DNA of 64,000 bases from Cordia subcordata (lineage: Eukaryota; Streptophyta; Magnoliopsida; Boraginales; Cordiaceae), in assembly GCA_028554755.1 (NCBI GenBank), contig JAPTOF010000020.1, positions 4,965,001 to 5,029,000 of the forward strand, written 5' to 3'. The notes under the pieces are model-generated. The model made no database searches. It was not told the DNA's origin and saw nothing but the letters and a program-made list of their open reading frames with translations. The position numbers and the translations under genes are program-made. Positions 46,701-59,280 of this stretch are shown piece by piece. Position 1 is the first letter of the stretch, and each line of letters opens with the position of its first letter.

Positions 46701-49312
46701 CTTTTTCTTTTTTTACCTTTTCCTACTCGGAATAGCTCTAGGTTCCTTGAGAGGATTGTGAATCTGTTACAATCTTGTTTATTAAAAGATCTACTTCAGG
46801 GTTCAAAGAGTAGGCAATACACGCAATCCATGGATCATGTGAGAGGCACGTCAATCAAATTTCATACATTTTCACTATCCGCTGAAAGACCCACAGGTTG
46901 AACAGTCAATTGAGAGACGATAATAGAAGCAGAAACATTAGATGCTATTCTCCTGTTCTTAATTGTTCCACTTAAGTTTCAGTAAAACAGATGCTTAAAT
47001 AAAGCACTACTGCGAGCAGAAAGCATTGAAATTTACAAGTATCCATCCATGTCATTTTACACGTTATAATATGTTTTCTATCTTAGAGAGTCCATGTATG
47101 GCTTCCATCATAACCATACCAAGTGTAGTTGAAGAGTTACAAGCATTTGCTAATCCTTTAAGCACCAAGGCTCGTTCCATCATGAAAGACACTGGCACAG
47201 AGTAAACTGAACCAGTGCCAGGTAAAGGGTCAATAGATGGAAGTGTGGTGGGAGATGAATTAGACTGAAAATAATGAGTATGCATCAATGATCCAAAAAA
47301 GATTGAACCTTCTCGCAATGTTTCACATTTTTCCTGTACAAGAGTATATCTGTAACAATCCGGTGAACACAAACCGCAAACCTTGTTTCTATGCCCAAAT
47401 AGAAAGTCAAACCTATTATAAGATGCACAAGACCATCAAGGGGATTCATCAAGAGAAGAGCAAACTTCCAATGGACAAGTATTTGGGGAGTCCGTGGACA
47501 ATCTCTTAGAAATATGTTACTGGCATTTATCTAGGAAATAAAAGAAAATCATATAGTACAGCTACTGCTTGGAATGAAATAAGTACATAGATTATATACT
47601 GTCAGAGATTATATACTGTTGCTTAGATCCTATTGCTTTTCAGTTGGTGCATCTAGCCAAGTCATCAAAGCTTTCATGATCTTTTTAAAGTATGCAACAA
47701 ATGACAAAGTCTCAGTTTTTGCAAAATGAGGAAAGTAGAATTTAGTTTTCAAAGTTATGCTTTTCTTGAAAAACTGAAAATATGCTATCAGGCCTATTAT
47801 GGATGTATGTGGTACTCCTTTTGTTGCTTTTTGTTAGTGTGATGCAAACAGGAAATTCCTTTTCCTTTTTTTGCATTTTGCAAGTACAAATTATTCTTGT
47901 CCTTCCAGGGCCTCAGGAAATGCATTCAGATTTCTAGAATCAGAATATTTATGTGGTTAATTCTTCTCAAGAAATTCTAGATTGCAGAATGAAGCATATA
48001 TAATTATATAAACTAGGAGTAACAGAATAATAAAGACAACAAAAATATATGTAAAGCTCATGGCAAGAGTGATTTGCATTTGGTCCACCTATATGAAAAG
48101 TTACACATTTCTTTTGATAGATTCAAAGATTAAGCAAGGTCCAAACCTGTTGCAAGTAGTACTTTTCATTAGACCAGCTGATAGGAGGCATTTCTAGTGG
48201 TTGGAATCCATATTTTCTGCCAAACCTCTTAGGCACCCGCTTAACTATACGAACTTCATCTCTCAACGAATGAATGAAGTGTCTCACATCAAATATGTCA
48301 TCAAAGTTACTGCAAGTCAAGTGCTACGAGGGTTATACTTGGAGAAGATCAAATGAACTACTTTTCCACTTCCTTATAGAGAAGAATACCTAGGATCAGC
48401 CCAAAATGATGTCTTATCAAGCTCTGGAACCACCAAAGTAAGATTCAAAAGCCGGGCAACTGTCACCATGTCACAGATCTGGAATTTCAAACGACCAAAT
48501 TAATCAATAGAAATCTACGAATACGATGACAAGGGAAAGCAGGATATCATATACACACCGCAGCACGCATTTGATTCAGACCACCATTGCAAGATACCAT
48601 AAGAAAGCCATTACTTGTATAATTCCCTGCAGAATATTCAAGGTTACTATCTGAACATGCAAATACAGCATTATTTCCAGGCTTTTAACTATAAATGTCC
48701 AGGAGTCGAGATGCAAAAAACAACAGCACCAGGTCTAATTTAACTGTAATACTACAAGTCCTGGTGTGCAAGATGTTGTGAGAAAATGTCGGAGTTCTTC
48801 AAATAAGTATAACCATAATGCAATCCTCCTGTCTCTTTTCCGCCATAATTGTTTTTGAGAAGCCAATCATAAGCTACATCTAACACAAGATTCACTAATC
48901 ACACACTGCAAACCTAACATCTGAGATGCCTACATTGCAACTTTTTCAAAGTGGAATCAAGAAGTCAAATTCAACAATAAACAAGGAATCGACAACCCAC
49001 AATATACAAACCGCTTCAGATATCAACGAAAAGCTAGTAGGGAATTATACAGCACTCACTAGCAGGAGGAAGAGCTGGAGGCAATGGCACAGCTTCCCTC
49101 CCATGAACTTTTAACCTAGTAAAGCCAGCAAATGGCGCGAGCAACCGCAGATGCCAGAGCTCACCTACTGCAATGAGCTGAACCAAACAAGTCCATACCA
49201 AAATGCTGGAACATATTCTAATAAACCACACCTGTAATCTTGGTCTCTGTACCACCTGCCCCTGAAATTGCAATGGCACCTTATCACTTCGGACCTCTGA
49301 TCTAACCTCCAT
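43724..49312 (-). CDS. Plant O-fucosyltransferase family protein (GDP-fucose protein O-FucT fold)
   Basis: Eight exons: 49312-49060, 48626-48559, 48478-48390, 48309-48147, 45913-45624, 44934-44730, 44247-44090 and 43997-43724, giving 499 residues with all junctions in frame. Residues about 28-50 ([20 protein letters not shown]) form a signal anchor, so this is a type II Golgi-type protein. Family motifs in order: [20 protein letters not shown] (about 87-106), [55 protein letters not shown] (about 259-272, the catalytic-site R), [40 protein letters not shown] and [18 protein letters not shown]. The C-terminus has [15 protein letters not shown]. The predicted role is fucosyl transfer to cell-wall polysaccharide or protein; the acceptor is unknown. 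Intron 4 is long (2.2 kb) and has no gene inside. Confidence 0.92.
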
Positions 49313-49359
49313 TCCACCTCCTTTCTCCTCATCGCCTCGGGGTCATTCCCGAATTCTAC

Positions 49360-49760
49360 ACCACCCCTGATCGAAAAATCCAATCTTGAAAATATCCAGT
49401 CCAAGAAAACTGCCCGAAGTGCAAAACTAAAAGCTCCAACCTTGGAACTGCCAAGAATGCACCCCTAAAAGCTCATATTATGAAGCAAAATCCAATCTTG
49501 AGATTACCCCACTTACAGAAACAGCACAAAATTCAGAACTAAAAGCTCCAATTTAACAAAATAAAAATGTTAACTTGAAAAAACCCAGATTCAGAAACTG
49601 CCCCAAGAGCACAAATGAGAACGCAAATAAAGAAAAAAAAGATCCAATCTTGAAAACAAAGAACAGTTAAAATAATTGCCTAAAATACACAACTAAAAGC
49701 TCTTAACGCTACTGGAAAAAAATCCAATCTTGAGAGATCCAATGCTGATGAAGAAACCGC
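49360..49760 (-). repeat. Degenerate repeats in the O-fucosyltransferase leader region
   Basis: Recurring words on the + strand are ATCCAATCTTGA (49378, about 49490, 49640, 49720), ACTAAAAGCTC (about 49427, 49540, 49692) and CAGAAAC/AACTGCCC. They repeat with spacing of roughly 80-110 bp. They probably lie in the 5' UTR or first intron of the minus-strand gene. Divergence is high. Confidence 0.5.
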
Positions 49761-49949
49761 TAAAATGCAGGTGCTTGATCAAGAAAGTGTCTAAATTTGA
49801 GTAAAAAGATGACCTTTTGGTGAGGGATCCAATGAATAGAACCCTAGAGAGAGAAAGAAAAAAGATTGATGGCAAATTGAAGAAATCTAAAGAGAGAAAG
49901 TGAGGGCGGTGGATTTCACGAGGAAAATAGGAAGAAATTAAAATCAAAT

Positions 49950-52240
49950 TTGTATTTTAAGTAACTAATTGGCTCGAAAGGTGGAAGCTGTGCACAATGT
50001 ACATGTGTCAAATTCTTCTATGAATGTTATGTAAATTTACCATTATTATTTGTTTTCTTTTCTTTTCTTTTTTGTTTTTGGTTTCATTTTTCTTGAAAAA
50101 CTTTGCTTTGAATTGAAAAGAAGGAAGGGCGTCGAGGTTGGAAAGAGATGATGAGAAAATATATGTAAAATAATGAAGTATATACACTTTGGCGTTGTGA
50201 GATAATAATTGTGTTCTTGAGCAAAAAAAAAAAAGATAATAATTGTGTTTGCATACACAATTTATTAATTGGTATATTTGTTAATACTTTTTAATTAGGA
50301 GCACTTGAGTTCAAATTATATTTTTGTTAATCTTCGAGTTTGTTTTGGGTTAACAAGAATGACAAATTATATTCAACCAACCATCATTGGCACAAAACTA
50401 TAATTTGATACATTATTGTAAAACAATAAATTAGGTACATAATAGAGTTTGTTCAATGATACATTATTACGTGACAAGTCTTAACCAGCCAATCCAACCA
50501 TTGCATGAATGGAGAATAAAAGGTGTTCGACTTTGAATTGTTAGATTTAAAATGGTATTTTTAGGATAAAGTGGAACAAGTTGGACATGTTGGATTGCAA
50601 GACTTGGTAACAAGGTAAAGGTCTAAATAAGTATGGCAGATGATAAGAAGACTTTGCTTTAGCAAGAAACTAGTAGGATGAATATTAGTCTCGTGATCGT
50701 GAGATCCTCACCGCAGAGTATGTGTGATAAGTTTTCAGCTTGATTGATTAGGTATGACAAAATAAAAGATTCAAGGTGTTGTCTAGAAAAGCTATTTTAT
50801 TATCGTGGAATTTGAGGGTATTTTGTGAGAATTACATAATGTGGCGTGTGTGAAAGTAATTACTTATTTAGAAAAAAATTATAAATGGATTTAAGGGTGT
50901 ATATATTGTTTGGTTTGATTTAGTTTTGATAATATTTCAAACCAAACCAAAATTCATTGGTTTAAATTTGAAGTAAATTAATTGGTTTTTTATCATGTAC
51001 ATAACCAAACCAAACTTACATAGATACACCAGTTCAGTTTGTGGATATACTTCAGACCAAACCAAATTAATTGGTTTTCATTTGAAATTAACTAGTTGGT
51101 TCTTAATCATGTATAATTACCAAACCAACCCTAATTTTTTGGTTGGTTTTGATTTGTTTCGTCAATTTAATCAAACCGTGTTCACACCTAATTGGATTAA
51201 CTTGATTATAATCAATATTTTTCATTGAAGGTATGAATTGGTGGTAATTATAATGTATTTATGCTCTGACTTTTTTCTGTTCTTTCTTTTTATGCTTTCT
51301 ATATTTGACTAGCTTTGCTATTTGAGTGACAATTAGGGGGGATAGTTATTGTATACTCTTGACATGGACGTCAAGTCCATAATGAGATATGATTGTAATA
51401 GTTCACATTGGTTTGTAAAGAGACACTTGAGTGCAATGAGAGTGATTGTGTTTGTGGTGATAGTGTATGGTTGATGAGGACGTTAGGACCTTAATAAGAT
51501 GTGATTATAATATCTAATATTGGTTTATGAAGAAATATTTGAGTGTCAAGGAGGTGAATTATAATGTCATATTTGTGAAGATAAAGATGTCAAGTCCTCA
51601 ATGAAAGATGATTATAATGTCCCATATTAGTTTACGAACAGATATTTGAGTAGTTTATAAGTGGATATAATAATGCATGTTAACCATTTTCGACTAGTAA
51701 GAGCTTAAGTAGTGAATAACAGTGCTTCACATCATTCTGAGCAGAGATATTTTATTGGTTATAAGTGGCTATAATAATTTGGGTTAATCATTTTAAGATA
51801 ATTAATTTGAGGGCCCATGTGTGCATATTGGAGTGGTTTATAAGTGGAAGTAACTTGAGTTAGGGGTCCTTTGGATTTTCTTTTATTAAAGCACTTTTTT
51901 TTTTCTAAAACTTTTTTAAAAAAGTGATTTTGTAAGAAATTAAAAATTTTGGCTTCTAAAAGAAAAAATTAAACTTGAGTTCTTCTAAAGTTTTAACTTT
52001 TTTTTTGAAGTTTAAGTAAGCACACTGGGTTGAAGCCATTGGTTAGTGGATGGCAAGTAATATTGAAAAGATCATGTTTTTTTTTTTTTTTCAAAAAGTA
52101 TTTGAATTAGATTTCACAAAAAGTCAGATCTAAAGTTCAGCTTTTTTCAGAAACTAAATTTTTTAACTTATGAAAAAACACTTTTGTTCAAAAGTTAAAA
52201 AAAAAGTACTTTTAGAAAAAGCCAACCCAAATAAGAATTT
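49950..52240. other. Intergenic AT-rich stretch with two weak MITE-like segments
   Basis: At 50892-51200, GGGTGTATATATTGTTTGGTT at the left loosely pairs with AATCAAACCGTGTTCACACC at the right, and AACCAAACCAA recurs inside. At 51869-52236, GGGGTCCTTTGGATTTTC loosely pairs with AAAGCCAACCCAAATAAG. Neither has a clear target duplication. A GACGTCAAGTCC...AATGAGATATGATT unit is repeated near 51367, 51478 and 51585. No genes are supported. Confidence 0.4.
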
Positions 52241-53290
52241 ACTAGAAACCAAGATTTATCTTTTTTGGTTGCAAAAGAGAATTCATTGACAAAAAAACAA
52301 ATTGACAACCTAAACAACACATAAACAATAGTCCAACGCCCAAACAGATGAACAAAAACACAAAGACAAGACACTGGATCAAAGCCCAAACCAACAACGT
52401 ACCAAAAACATGGGCCAAAACCAAAAGGCCCATGGACAGACACAAACCTTAAAACAAGAAAAATACCACAACCATCGGCAACCAAATGATCAAGACCAGA
52501 TCATTAGCAACAAAAAAGGCTTAGCATCACCATCATCCTTCAACATCCACAAGGTTACTGATATATTGCCATCTCTAAAAGGTCCACAAGGACTGCTAAA
52601 GCAACATCAGAGAAGAAACCAAACACAATAGACGTGAATACAAGTTTAACGAGACTTATAAACTTGAACAGTGACTGGGTTTAAGAAATTTGACACTAGT
52701 CTAGACATACCAAAAAAGAAGGAATAGACCTTATAGGCCTTGGACTTGAACATGTTATGGCTAAGATCATTTATCACCTCCGCAACAAAGATACATAGTA
52801 AGGGTATGAGTACCACGCAAAAGGAATTGAAAGCAACACATGTAAGAGGCCGAATAGTAATAGTAAAAATCGGAGGCCACGAAAGAGTAGCAATCATCGT
52901 ACAGAGACTCTATCAACAAAATCCACCAAGGCACACCAGATCAAACAAAGCAAAGCCCGAAAGGTCTCACGGGCTCAGCCCAAACAAAGAACTCTTGTGA
53001 AAAATCAAGGGAGAAGGAACTGGGGTTTTCTTTCTAGAGAAAACACCCGGAAAAAAAAAAGAAAAAAAAAGATGAAGGTCCTTATTATAATAGTGACAAA
53101 CTTGAAGGCAACTTGCTCCGGAAAAAACACACACACACTTGAAGGCAACGCAATGCAATTTACCATAAAAGAAGTAAGAACGCAAGTCAAAACATTGACC
53201 TTGTCCCCCTCTTTTCTCATCAATGTTCCTTTGCTGAAAAACTACTTTTGATCGCGATCCCCAAAAAGCATAAAACAAAATTAAATATTT
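52241..53290. other. Intergenic, possible retrotransposon 3' debris
   Basis: Open frames on both strands here are short and overlapping, with no recognisable domain. Read on the minus strand, the T- and G-rich sequence ending in TTTGCAACCAAAAAAGAT near 52270 resembles the 3' non-coding tail of plant LINEs, but no reverse transcriptase motif is present. I assign nothing firm. Confidence 0.3.
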
Positions 53291-53376
53291 TCTTTCTCTC
53301 TCTATCTTTTCTTTTTATTATTATTATTATTACCATTTTTTTCTTTTCAAAAATAAGAACTAATTAGATTGAGCAG

Positions 53377-56300
53377 ATGACTTCGACGACGACGATGGAT
53401 AAAAGAGAAATCGTTTTCTATTGTGCGTTATTGTTGATTCTAGGGTTGGGATCAAACCGGGTCGAATCGATCCGATTCGAGCTGGAATCGGGTCACACCA
53501 AATGCATAGCGGAAGAAATCAAGAGCAATTCAATGACAGTTGGGAAATATCACATCGTTAACCCTAATGAGGGCCAGCCTTTACCTGATTCCCACAAAGT
53601 TACTGTTAGGGTGAGTAAAAAAATTAATCTTTTTTCTACTTAATTATAAAATAAAAATTTAATCTTTTTATTGGTCTTACTTGTGTTTTAAATAAAAAAT
53701 AATATTTATTTTTTACGTCTTACTTGTGTTTTAGATTTATTTATAAGGGTTTTGATTGAATTTAATTGTTTTCATGGAGTAGCTGGTTTTATTTGTTAAC
53801 TTCCTTTGCAATTATTGGTTAAAAGAAAGCATTGTTTTTGTTTGTTAGGGGTTGAGGGCGTGTTAATTTTAGGTGATCGCCTATTGCATTAAGCTGTCTG
53901 TGATATAGTAGAAAGTGGGTCTATCGGACCTTTACATACTGATTTGCTGTGTGATAAATTTTGGTCTAATTTTTTGGAAACCAGTGGAATTTATGGGTTT
54001 TGATTAAAAATTATTTTTTTTGGGGGTGGGAATAAGTTTTGATTAAAAATGATTATTTTGGGGTTGGGAATAACTTGATAAAACTATTGAATTCTTTGTG
54101 AGATTTGTTGAATTTTTTTGTTTGTTAATTGGACAATGGTTTCTCACTTGAAATTTTCTTCCGTTATTACTTCCTGCTAGTTTTTGTTGCATGTGTCCTT
54201 TGTGTCCTGGATTAATTTAGCCTCTTTTTTTTTTTTTTGGGTGAGTTTATGTGTGTTTCTTTTTGAAATCTATAAAGGTTTTCTGTTTTGTTTGAGTTGT
54301 TTGCTGATTTTTCTCAAACTTTGCATTCTGTGGCTTTCATTTGATCTCGTTCCCCTTTGATTCCTTAGATTTTCTCCAGTGTTAAATAACAATGTTTCTT
54401 GCTTCTCTCGAAGTTATATTAGGATAAATGTTTTATTAATGTAATGAGTAGTTTTTTAAATATAATTTTACAATACTTAGTTGGAATAGGAGCATTACTT
54501 TCTCCAGGGGTGATTGACTTTGGTGTGTTATTCATGTATTGCAGGTGACATCGACATATGGGAATAGCTATCACTATGCGGACCATGTGCCAGATGGCCA
54601 GTTCGCATTTCAGGCTGTGGAAGAGGGGGATTACATGGCTTGCTTTTTTGCGTCTGATCACAAGCCATCAGTTACTCTTACAATTGATTTTGACTGGAAG
54701 TCAGGTGTGGCTGCTAAGGATTGGTCAAATGTTGCCAAGAAAGGCTCTATTGAGGTGTGTTTCTCCTCTCTCCAGATGCACAATCTCACATACAAATATG
54801 GGGTTGTGGTTTGTGCTCTTATTTGTGTGTGTCTATATGCATACGGGTGTCCACTTTTGCCAGCAGATTCTGCAATCAACCATTTCAGCTTTCTGATTGA
54901 AACAAATGAATGTCCTTGGTTGTTATTTACTGCTGGTTTTTCACGGGTTTCCTTTTCCTTCTATTCTGAACAAGAAGTTTCATTTGTATGTAGGTTCTTT
55001 TAAGCATACACCAGGAATTATGATTCTTTTTGCCTTATACAAATAATTCAAAATTGAATCAAATGATCTACTAGCAGAAATTGTGTAGATGGTCTCGTGT
55101 CTCTGAAGCTTATACCTGTTCTCATAATATGGATTTGACTAAATGGAAGAAGTCCCACTTTTTCTTGGTGTTATATGCTGGATAACATCAGAAAGGAATT
55201 GATCACTTTTTTCATGTAGTTTAAAGTGTTCCACCAGGAGGCTCTTTCCCTTCTTTTCTATCTAAACACATTGCCCTGAGATACTAATTAGACATCGTGC
55301 AAATTATTTTGCTGGTCTAACTCTATCAAGATTTTTACTATACGTGAATGTAAAGTTGATTTAAACAACAAATTTAGAAGCATCAACTAGAGTTGCTATT
55401 TATCAGCCAAATTGGGGAAAGATGTTTCTGGTCAGATGTTTACATTCCAGTACAAGACCACCTGTTGTTCATGTGCATCTCATTTTAGGCTTCTAGCTGG
55501 CCTTTTCCTTCTAGTTCTTTTCTCGTTCATGTGCACAATCAAAATGCTGCCAGCTGCAAGGTGGTGCTAATTCTGTATTTTTTTTAATTTATTTTTTCTC
55601 CCCCTCCTCCTACCCTTTTTGCATGTTTTTTGTCTATGTCCCACCTTTTTTACCTTTGATGCATCTATATAATCCTTTGGAATTGTTTGTTCTAAGCTTA
55701 GCTAATGGAAACAGCTAATTCAGGTTTACCATACAAAAAATTGAATTAAAGCTAGAATTTTAAAAGTGCTAATAAATATACAAAAATTGGTAGTGATGGT
55801 TTAGTTCTTCTGCAATACTGACTGTGTTGTCGCTTGATGCATTGACCTTGGAAATTTTTCTTGCTAATTTCTTACCGGCATTACTAAAATTGGTAGTATA
55901 TACCAAACCATAGGTTCCATTTGAGTGCTCAACTTGATACAGACTGGGACTGACACATGCTTGCTTGGTTCAAGCTGAAGTTCTGAACTTGATGCTTGAG
56001 ACATTAGACAATGTGAGAACATGAGCACTTCTTTAAATTCTTCCTATCTGTCCAGTTCCCAATTTGATCCTTGAACACCCTGTCAGGTGGAGAAATGTAG
56101 CCCTTTGGGAGGACTGAATCGACTGATCCAGGTCTTTCAGAGAGAGATACTCATTTAACTCGTGATTTGATGCCACTGCACCCTCCTATCAATAAACTAT
56201 TGAATGATTTATAGATCTTTGAAGGCTACAATCCTTAGAGTAACTAGACTTATTTTCATCAATGTGCGTTACCAGCATATTTAACAAACAAAAGACCTAT

Positions 56301-57090
56301 TGCTTTAGGATCAAATTTCGCAATCCTCAAAATGTTGATTGAACATGCTTCAACTACTATTTATCTTAGTGCACTTTAGAAAGGGCTGACTGAAGTTACA
56401 ATCTAATCATCCATCCTTCTCTCTCTTTAGTTAATTTCTTGTCTTGTCTTGCAGTTTCGTATTTCTGCTGATTCTCTATTTATAATTATTTGGGTGCAGT
56501 GAATCATGAAACCCCACTTATTCTTGCACTTCTTTTGGCTTTGTCTTTGTCAAGGTTTTGGATAATTTTGAGATTTTTATGCATCATCTAATGAACTTCA
56601 GCACGTGTCTCTCATCTTTGATTGTTTTTATTGTTTAACACACAATGACTTGCATTACCAGCACCAACATTTTCTTCAGTATGTTAAAATAAATTCCTAT
56701 TCCTTACAATCATGGAAATAGATGTTAAATAATGCATTTTGTTAATGTTTGGATAACAGTTAATGGAATTAGAGCTGAAGAAGATGTTTGATACAGTCCA
56801 ATCCATTCACGATGAGATGTTTTATCTTCGCGCAAGGTTTGCAAATTCGATCCTTGTCTTCTTGTTTCTTTTCTCCAAATCCTTCAAGTTTTAGCTGTTA
56901 CCTGAATGGTTGGAAATTTTGACATGTTCGCGCTGCCTGTTGCAGGGAAGAAGAAATGCAAGACCTGAACCGATCCACAAATTCCAGAATGGCTTGGTTG
57001 AGCTTTCTGTCGCTTTTTGTCTGCTTATCTGTGGCAGGATTGCAGCTATGGCATCTGAAGTCCTTTTTTGAGAAGAAGAAGCTTATCTAA
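53377..57090 (+). CDS. p24-delta family transmembrane emp24 (GOLD) cargo receptor
   Basis: Four exons: 53377-53610, 54545-54754, 56760-56836 and 56946-57090, giving 221 residues, normal for p24 proteins. Residues 1-31 form a signal peptide (EIVFYCALLLILGLGSN); MDKREIV at residue 7 is an alternative start. The GOLD domain follows from IRFELESGHTKCIAEEI, with the paired lumenal cysteines at about 43 and 111 (DYMACFF). Then come the coiled coil ELKKMFDTVQSIHDEMFYLR and EEEMQDLN, a membrane helix (WLSFLSLFVCLSVAGLQLW), and the tail LKSFFEKKKLI. The tail holds the FF motif and a C-terminal KKxx dilysine signal that bind COPII/COPI coats. The protein cycles between ER and Golgi and sorts cargo such as GPI-anchored proteins. 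Introns 1 and 2 (0.9 and 2.0 kb) hold no other gene. Confidence 0.95.
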
Positions 57091-57738
57091 GGTTATCACA
57101 GATATAATCTTTTTGTAAAATTCTTAATTAAACACCATAGTGAAAAGTGAAGCAGCAGGGGTGGGGAATGGGTTGGTTTAGAAACGTTTTGGTTTGAGTT
57201 GGAGTTGGCATGAGAATTATAAGGAGATGTTAGTAAATGGAAATTTCTTTATACTACTTGCGTCTGCTTTAGTGCTATATTATTCTTCTTTACTTGGATT
57301 GGCTTTAAAGGAAAAAAAATTGAAACTGCAAACTTTGAGCTTTTTTTTTCCTAGGAACTAGAAATTTGAGCTTCTCAAAATAGCACTATTTATAAATGTT
57401 ATGCGAAAAAAATGTTTTTAAGAAAAGCCAAGCTGAACGATAAAGTAACCTGGATTAATTTCTTGATTATAGGTTAGTTTAAGAAAAGCCAAGCCGAAAG
57501 ATGAAATAACCTTGAGCTATTTGTTGATGGTCTATTGAGCTTTGTTTTTCTATTTTTGAGAGTAAGCAGCACGTGAATATTAATTGATGAAAGAACGTGA
57601 AATTATATAAAGCGGAAGATAATGTTGTTGCATATTTATTATATATTTTCTGCGAGAGAGAAACAATGTAATATGAAAAATATTCTTTGATTTTAATTCT
57701 TTACTGTATGGTCTTAATATGATAACCATTGTAATATA

Positions 57739-58082
57739 TCTATACTATATAATAAAGCAAAATAAGTGGTAATTTTGTGCTACTAAGTGGCGCTCTATAT
57801 GATAAGTTTTGCATAATTATTTATCAATTAATTAAATATGTCTATTCTTAAGTCATTTTTTATTTTTTATTATTTATTTAGTTCCATTCCTGTATTAAAT
57901 ATTTTAATTTAATTAATATTTTGTGTTTTATATATATATATATATATATATCATCATTGTTTCATTAATTCTATAGTATATAATTGTTTCAATAACTATT
58001 TAGTAAGATGCAAAAATTCTATAGTTTTAATATATCCAATCACATATGCCACTCTCCGTGCATCGCACGGGTATCACATTAG
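57739..58082 (+). mobile_element. Short non-autonomous Helitron
   Basis: It starts TCTATACTATATAATAAAGC after an A at 57738. It ends with the hairpin CCGTGC-ATC-GCACGG (58056-58070), GTATCACA and TTAG before a T at 58083. TC start, subterminal hairpin, near-CTRR end and A/T target are Helitron features; the terminal TTAG is a one-base departure from CTAG. The final ~45 bp are similar to those of 29024-30191. Length 344 bp, no coding capacity. Confidence 0.7.

Positions 58083-58116
<34 letters not shown>
58083..58116. repeat. (TA)n microsatellite
   Basis: TA run immediately following the Helitron 3' end. Confidence 0.9.
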
Positions 58117-58117
<1 letters not shown>

Positions 58118-58764
58118 CAATATATATTTAGTAGATTCTTTTATGATTTATTTGAAAATAAAGATCGTTTATGGACAATTATGTTTACGTTCTCCAGTAA
58201 TATAATCTTCAATACAATATCAAGTGGGTTTATTCAAGAACTTTGAGTAGACTTGAAATAAAACCATATTTCTTTACCCAAATTTCAAATTCATTAACCT
58301 AAATATAGATTTGAACCATCAATAGTTTTTTTTTTTTTTTTTAAATTAAAACCCTCAATGTATGGGATTCAAACTGAGAACTTCACTTCGTTCTTTTTTT
58401 TTTTTTTGTGCATCAAACCTTCAATAGGTTTAAAACTTCTATATACAACACTATAATACAATAATATATAGAAAAGAGAAATAATATTCAATAAAGTTAC
58501 ACTTTAAACAAATAAAAAGAACTGACCCTTTCAAAAAAGTTTATAACAATGCAAAACAATATTTAATACATAATAATTAATTAATCTTGGAAATCTTCGA
58601 TTTCCCTTCATTAGATTTTCAAATATCTCGATTCAGAGTTCTCGTAAATGACAACAACTTGATAGTTGGACTTATTATCCGAAAACATCAAGATGATAAT
58701 GATGAAAATGCAAAACCCTATCAAATTGCATGCAATTACCTAACTACACTTGCCTACTAAACCC

Positions 58765-58772
58765 TATAAATA
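58765..58772 (+). promoter_or_regulatory. Probable TATA box of a small secreted-peptide gene
   Basis: TATAAATA in the context CCCTATAAATACTCC, 75 bp before the ATG at 58847. This is a textbook plant core promoter position and supports real transcription here. Confidence 0.6.
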
Positions 58773-58846
58773 CTCCACCATTTCCAGTTATGTCGCTCAC
58801 AAAGGAAAGTTCAAAACTTTTGTCACTCTTTTTCATGTACAAAATC

Positions 58847-58978
58847 ATGGCAAGAAAAGTCTCATTCTCTGCTCTATTTTTCATATGCATTGCTCTACTG
58901 TTTTCTCATGGCTTAGCTGCTGATGAATCATCAAAATCATCTGCAGAAACAGATGTTTCATCATCATCATCAACATGA
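58847..58978 (+). CDS. Candidate small secreted peptide, 43 residues
   Basis: The start MARKVSFSALFFICIALLFS, then HGLAADE, has a basic N-terminus and a strong hydrophobic core with likely cleavage after LAA or GLA. It leaves a very short acidic, Ser-rich mature peptide (DESSKSSAETDVSSSSST). An in-frame upstream ATG at 58730 lies before the TATA box and is unlikely to be used. After the TGA the same frame remains open for about 80 codons, and an overlapping frame starts at ATGA (58975). The real product could therefore be longer if spliced, or the locus may be a transcript with a decayed frame. I do not recognise a family. Confidence 0.45.
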   Translation: MARKVSFSALFFICIALLFSHGLAADESSKSSAETDVSSSSST

Positions 58979-59280
58979 TCATCACAAGGAAAACACCCAG
59001 ACTTTCTTCTTTGGAAGGGGATTACCATATTAATTTTGGCGTCCTCATCCACACCCTTTTCCTCACTTCCCTTACTTCCACCACCACCCATTGCCATTTG
59101 TGCATCCTCCATTGCCATCACATTTTTCACATGTACACCCACGCATGCTATCTCGAGGCTTCCATCACTTCCCACATTTTCCTCATTTCCCACGTGGCAG
59201 CACCAGTCAAGATGAAGTTTCTTCAAAAGCATGATGCATTATCAGAAGGGCTTATTTCACAATGCTTTATTAGTTTATGA

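Noticed and set aside
47064..47372. 102-codon minus-strand frame inside O-fucosyltransferase intron 4
   Set aside because: No recognisable domain; flanking exons splice cleanly around it and keep the family sequence continuous.
52195..53278. Several overlapping frames on both strands
   Set aside because: Hydrophobic or basic low-information translations with no domain; at most retrotransposon 3' debris.
54539..55003. Longer reading of p24 exon 2 (154 codons)
   Set aside because: The part after 54754 is intron read-through; the GT donor and the next exons restore the family coiled coil, membrane helix and KKxx tail.
58906..59232. 108-codon antisense frame with acidic stretches
   Set aside because: It overlaps the small peptide gene on the opposite strand, its acidic runs are the complement of TCATCA repeats, and no promoter is seen for it.
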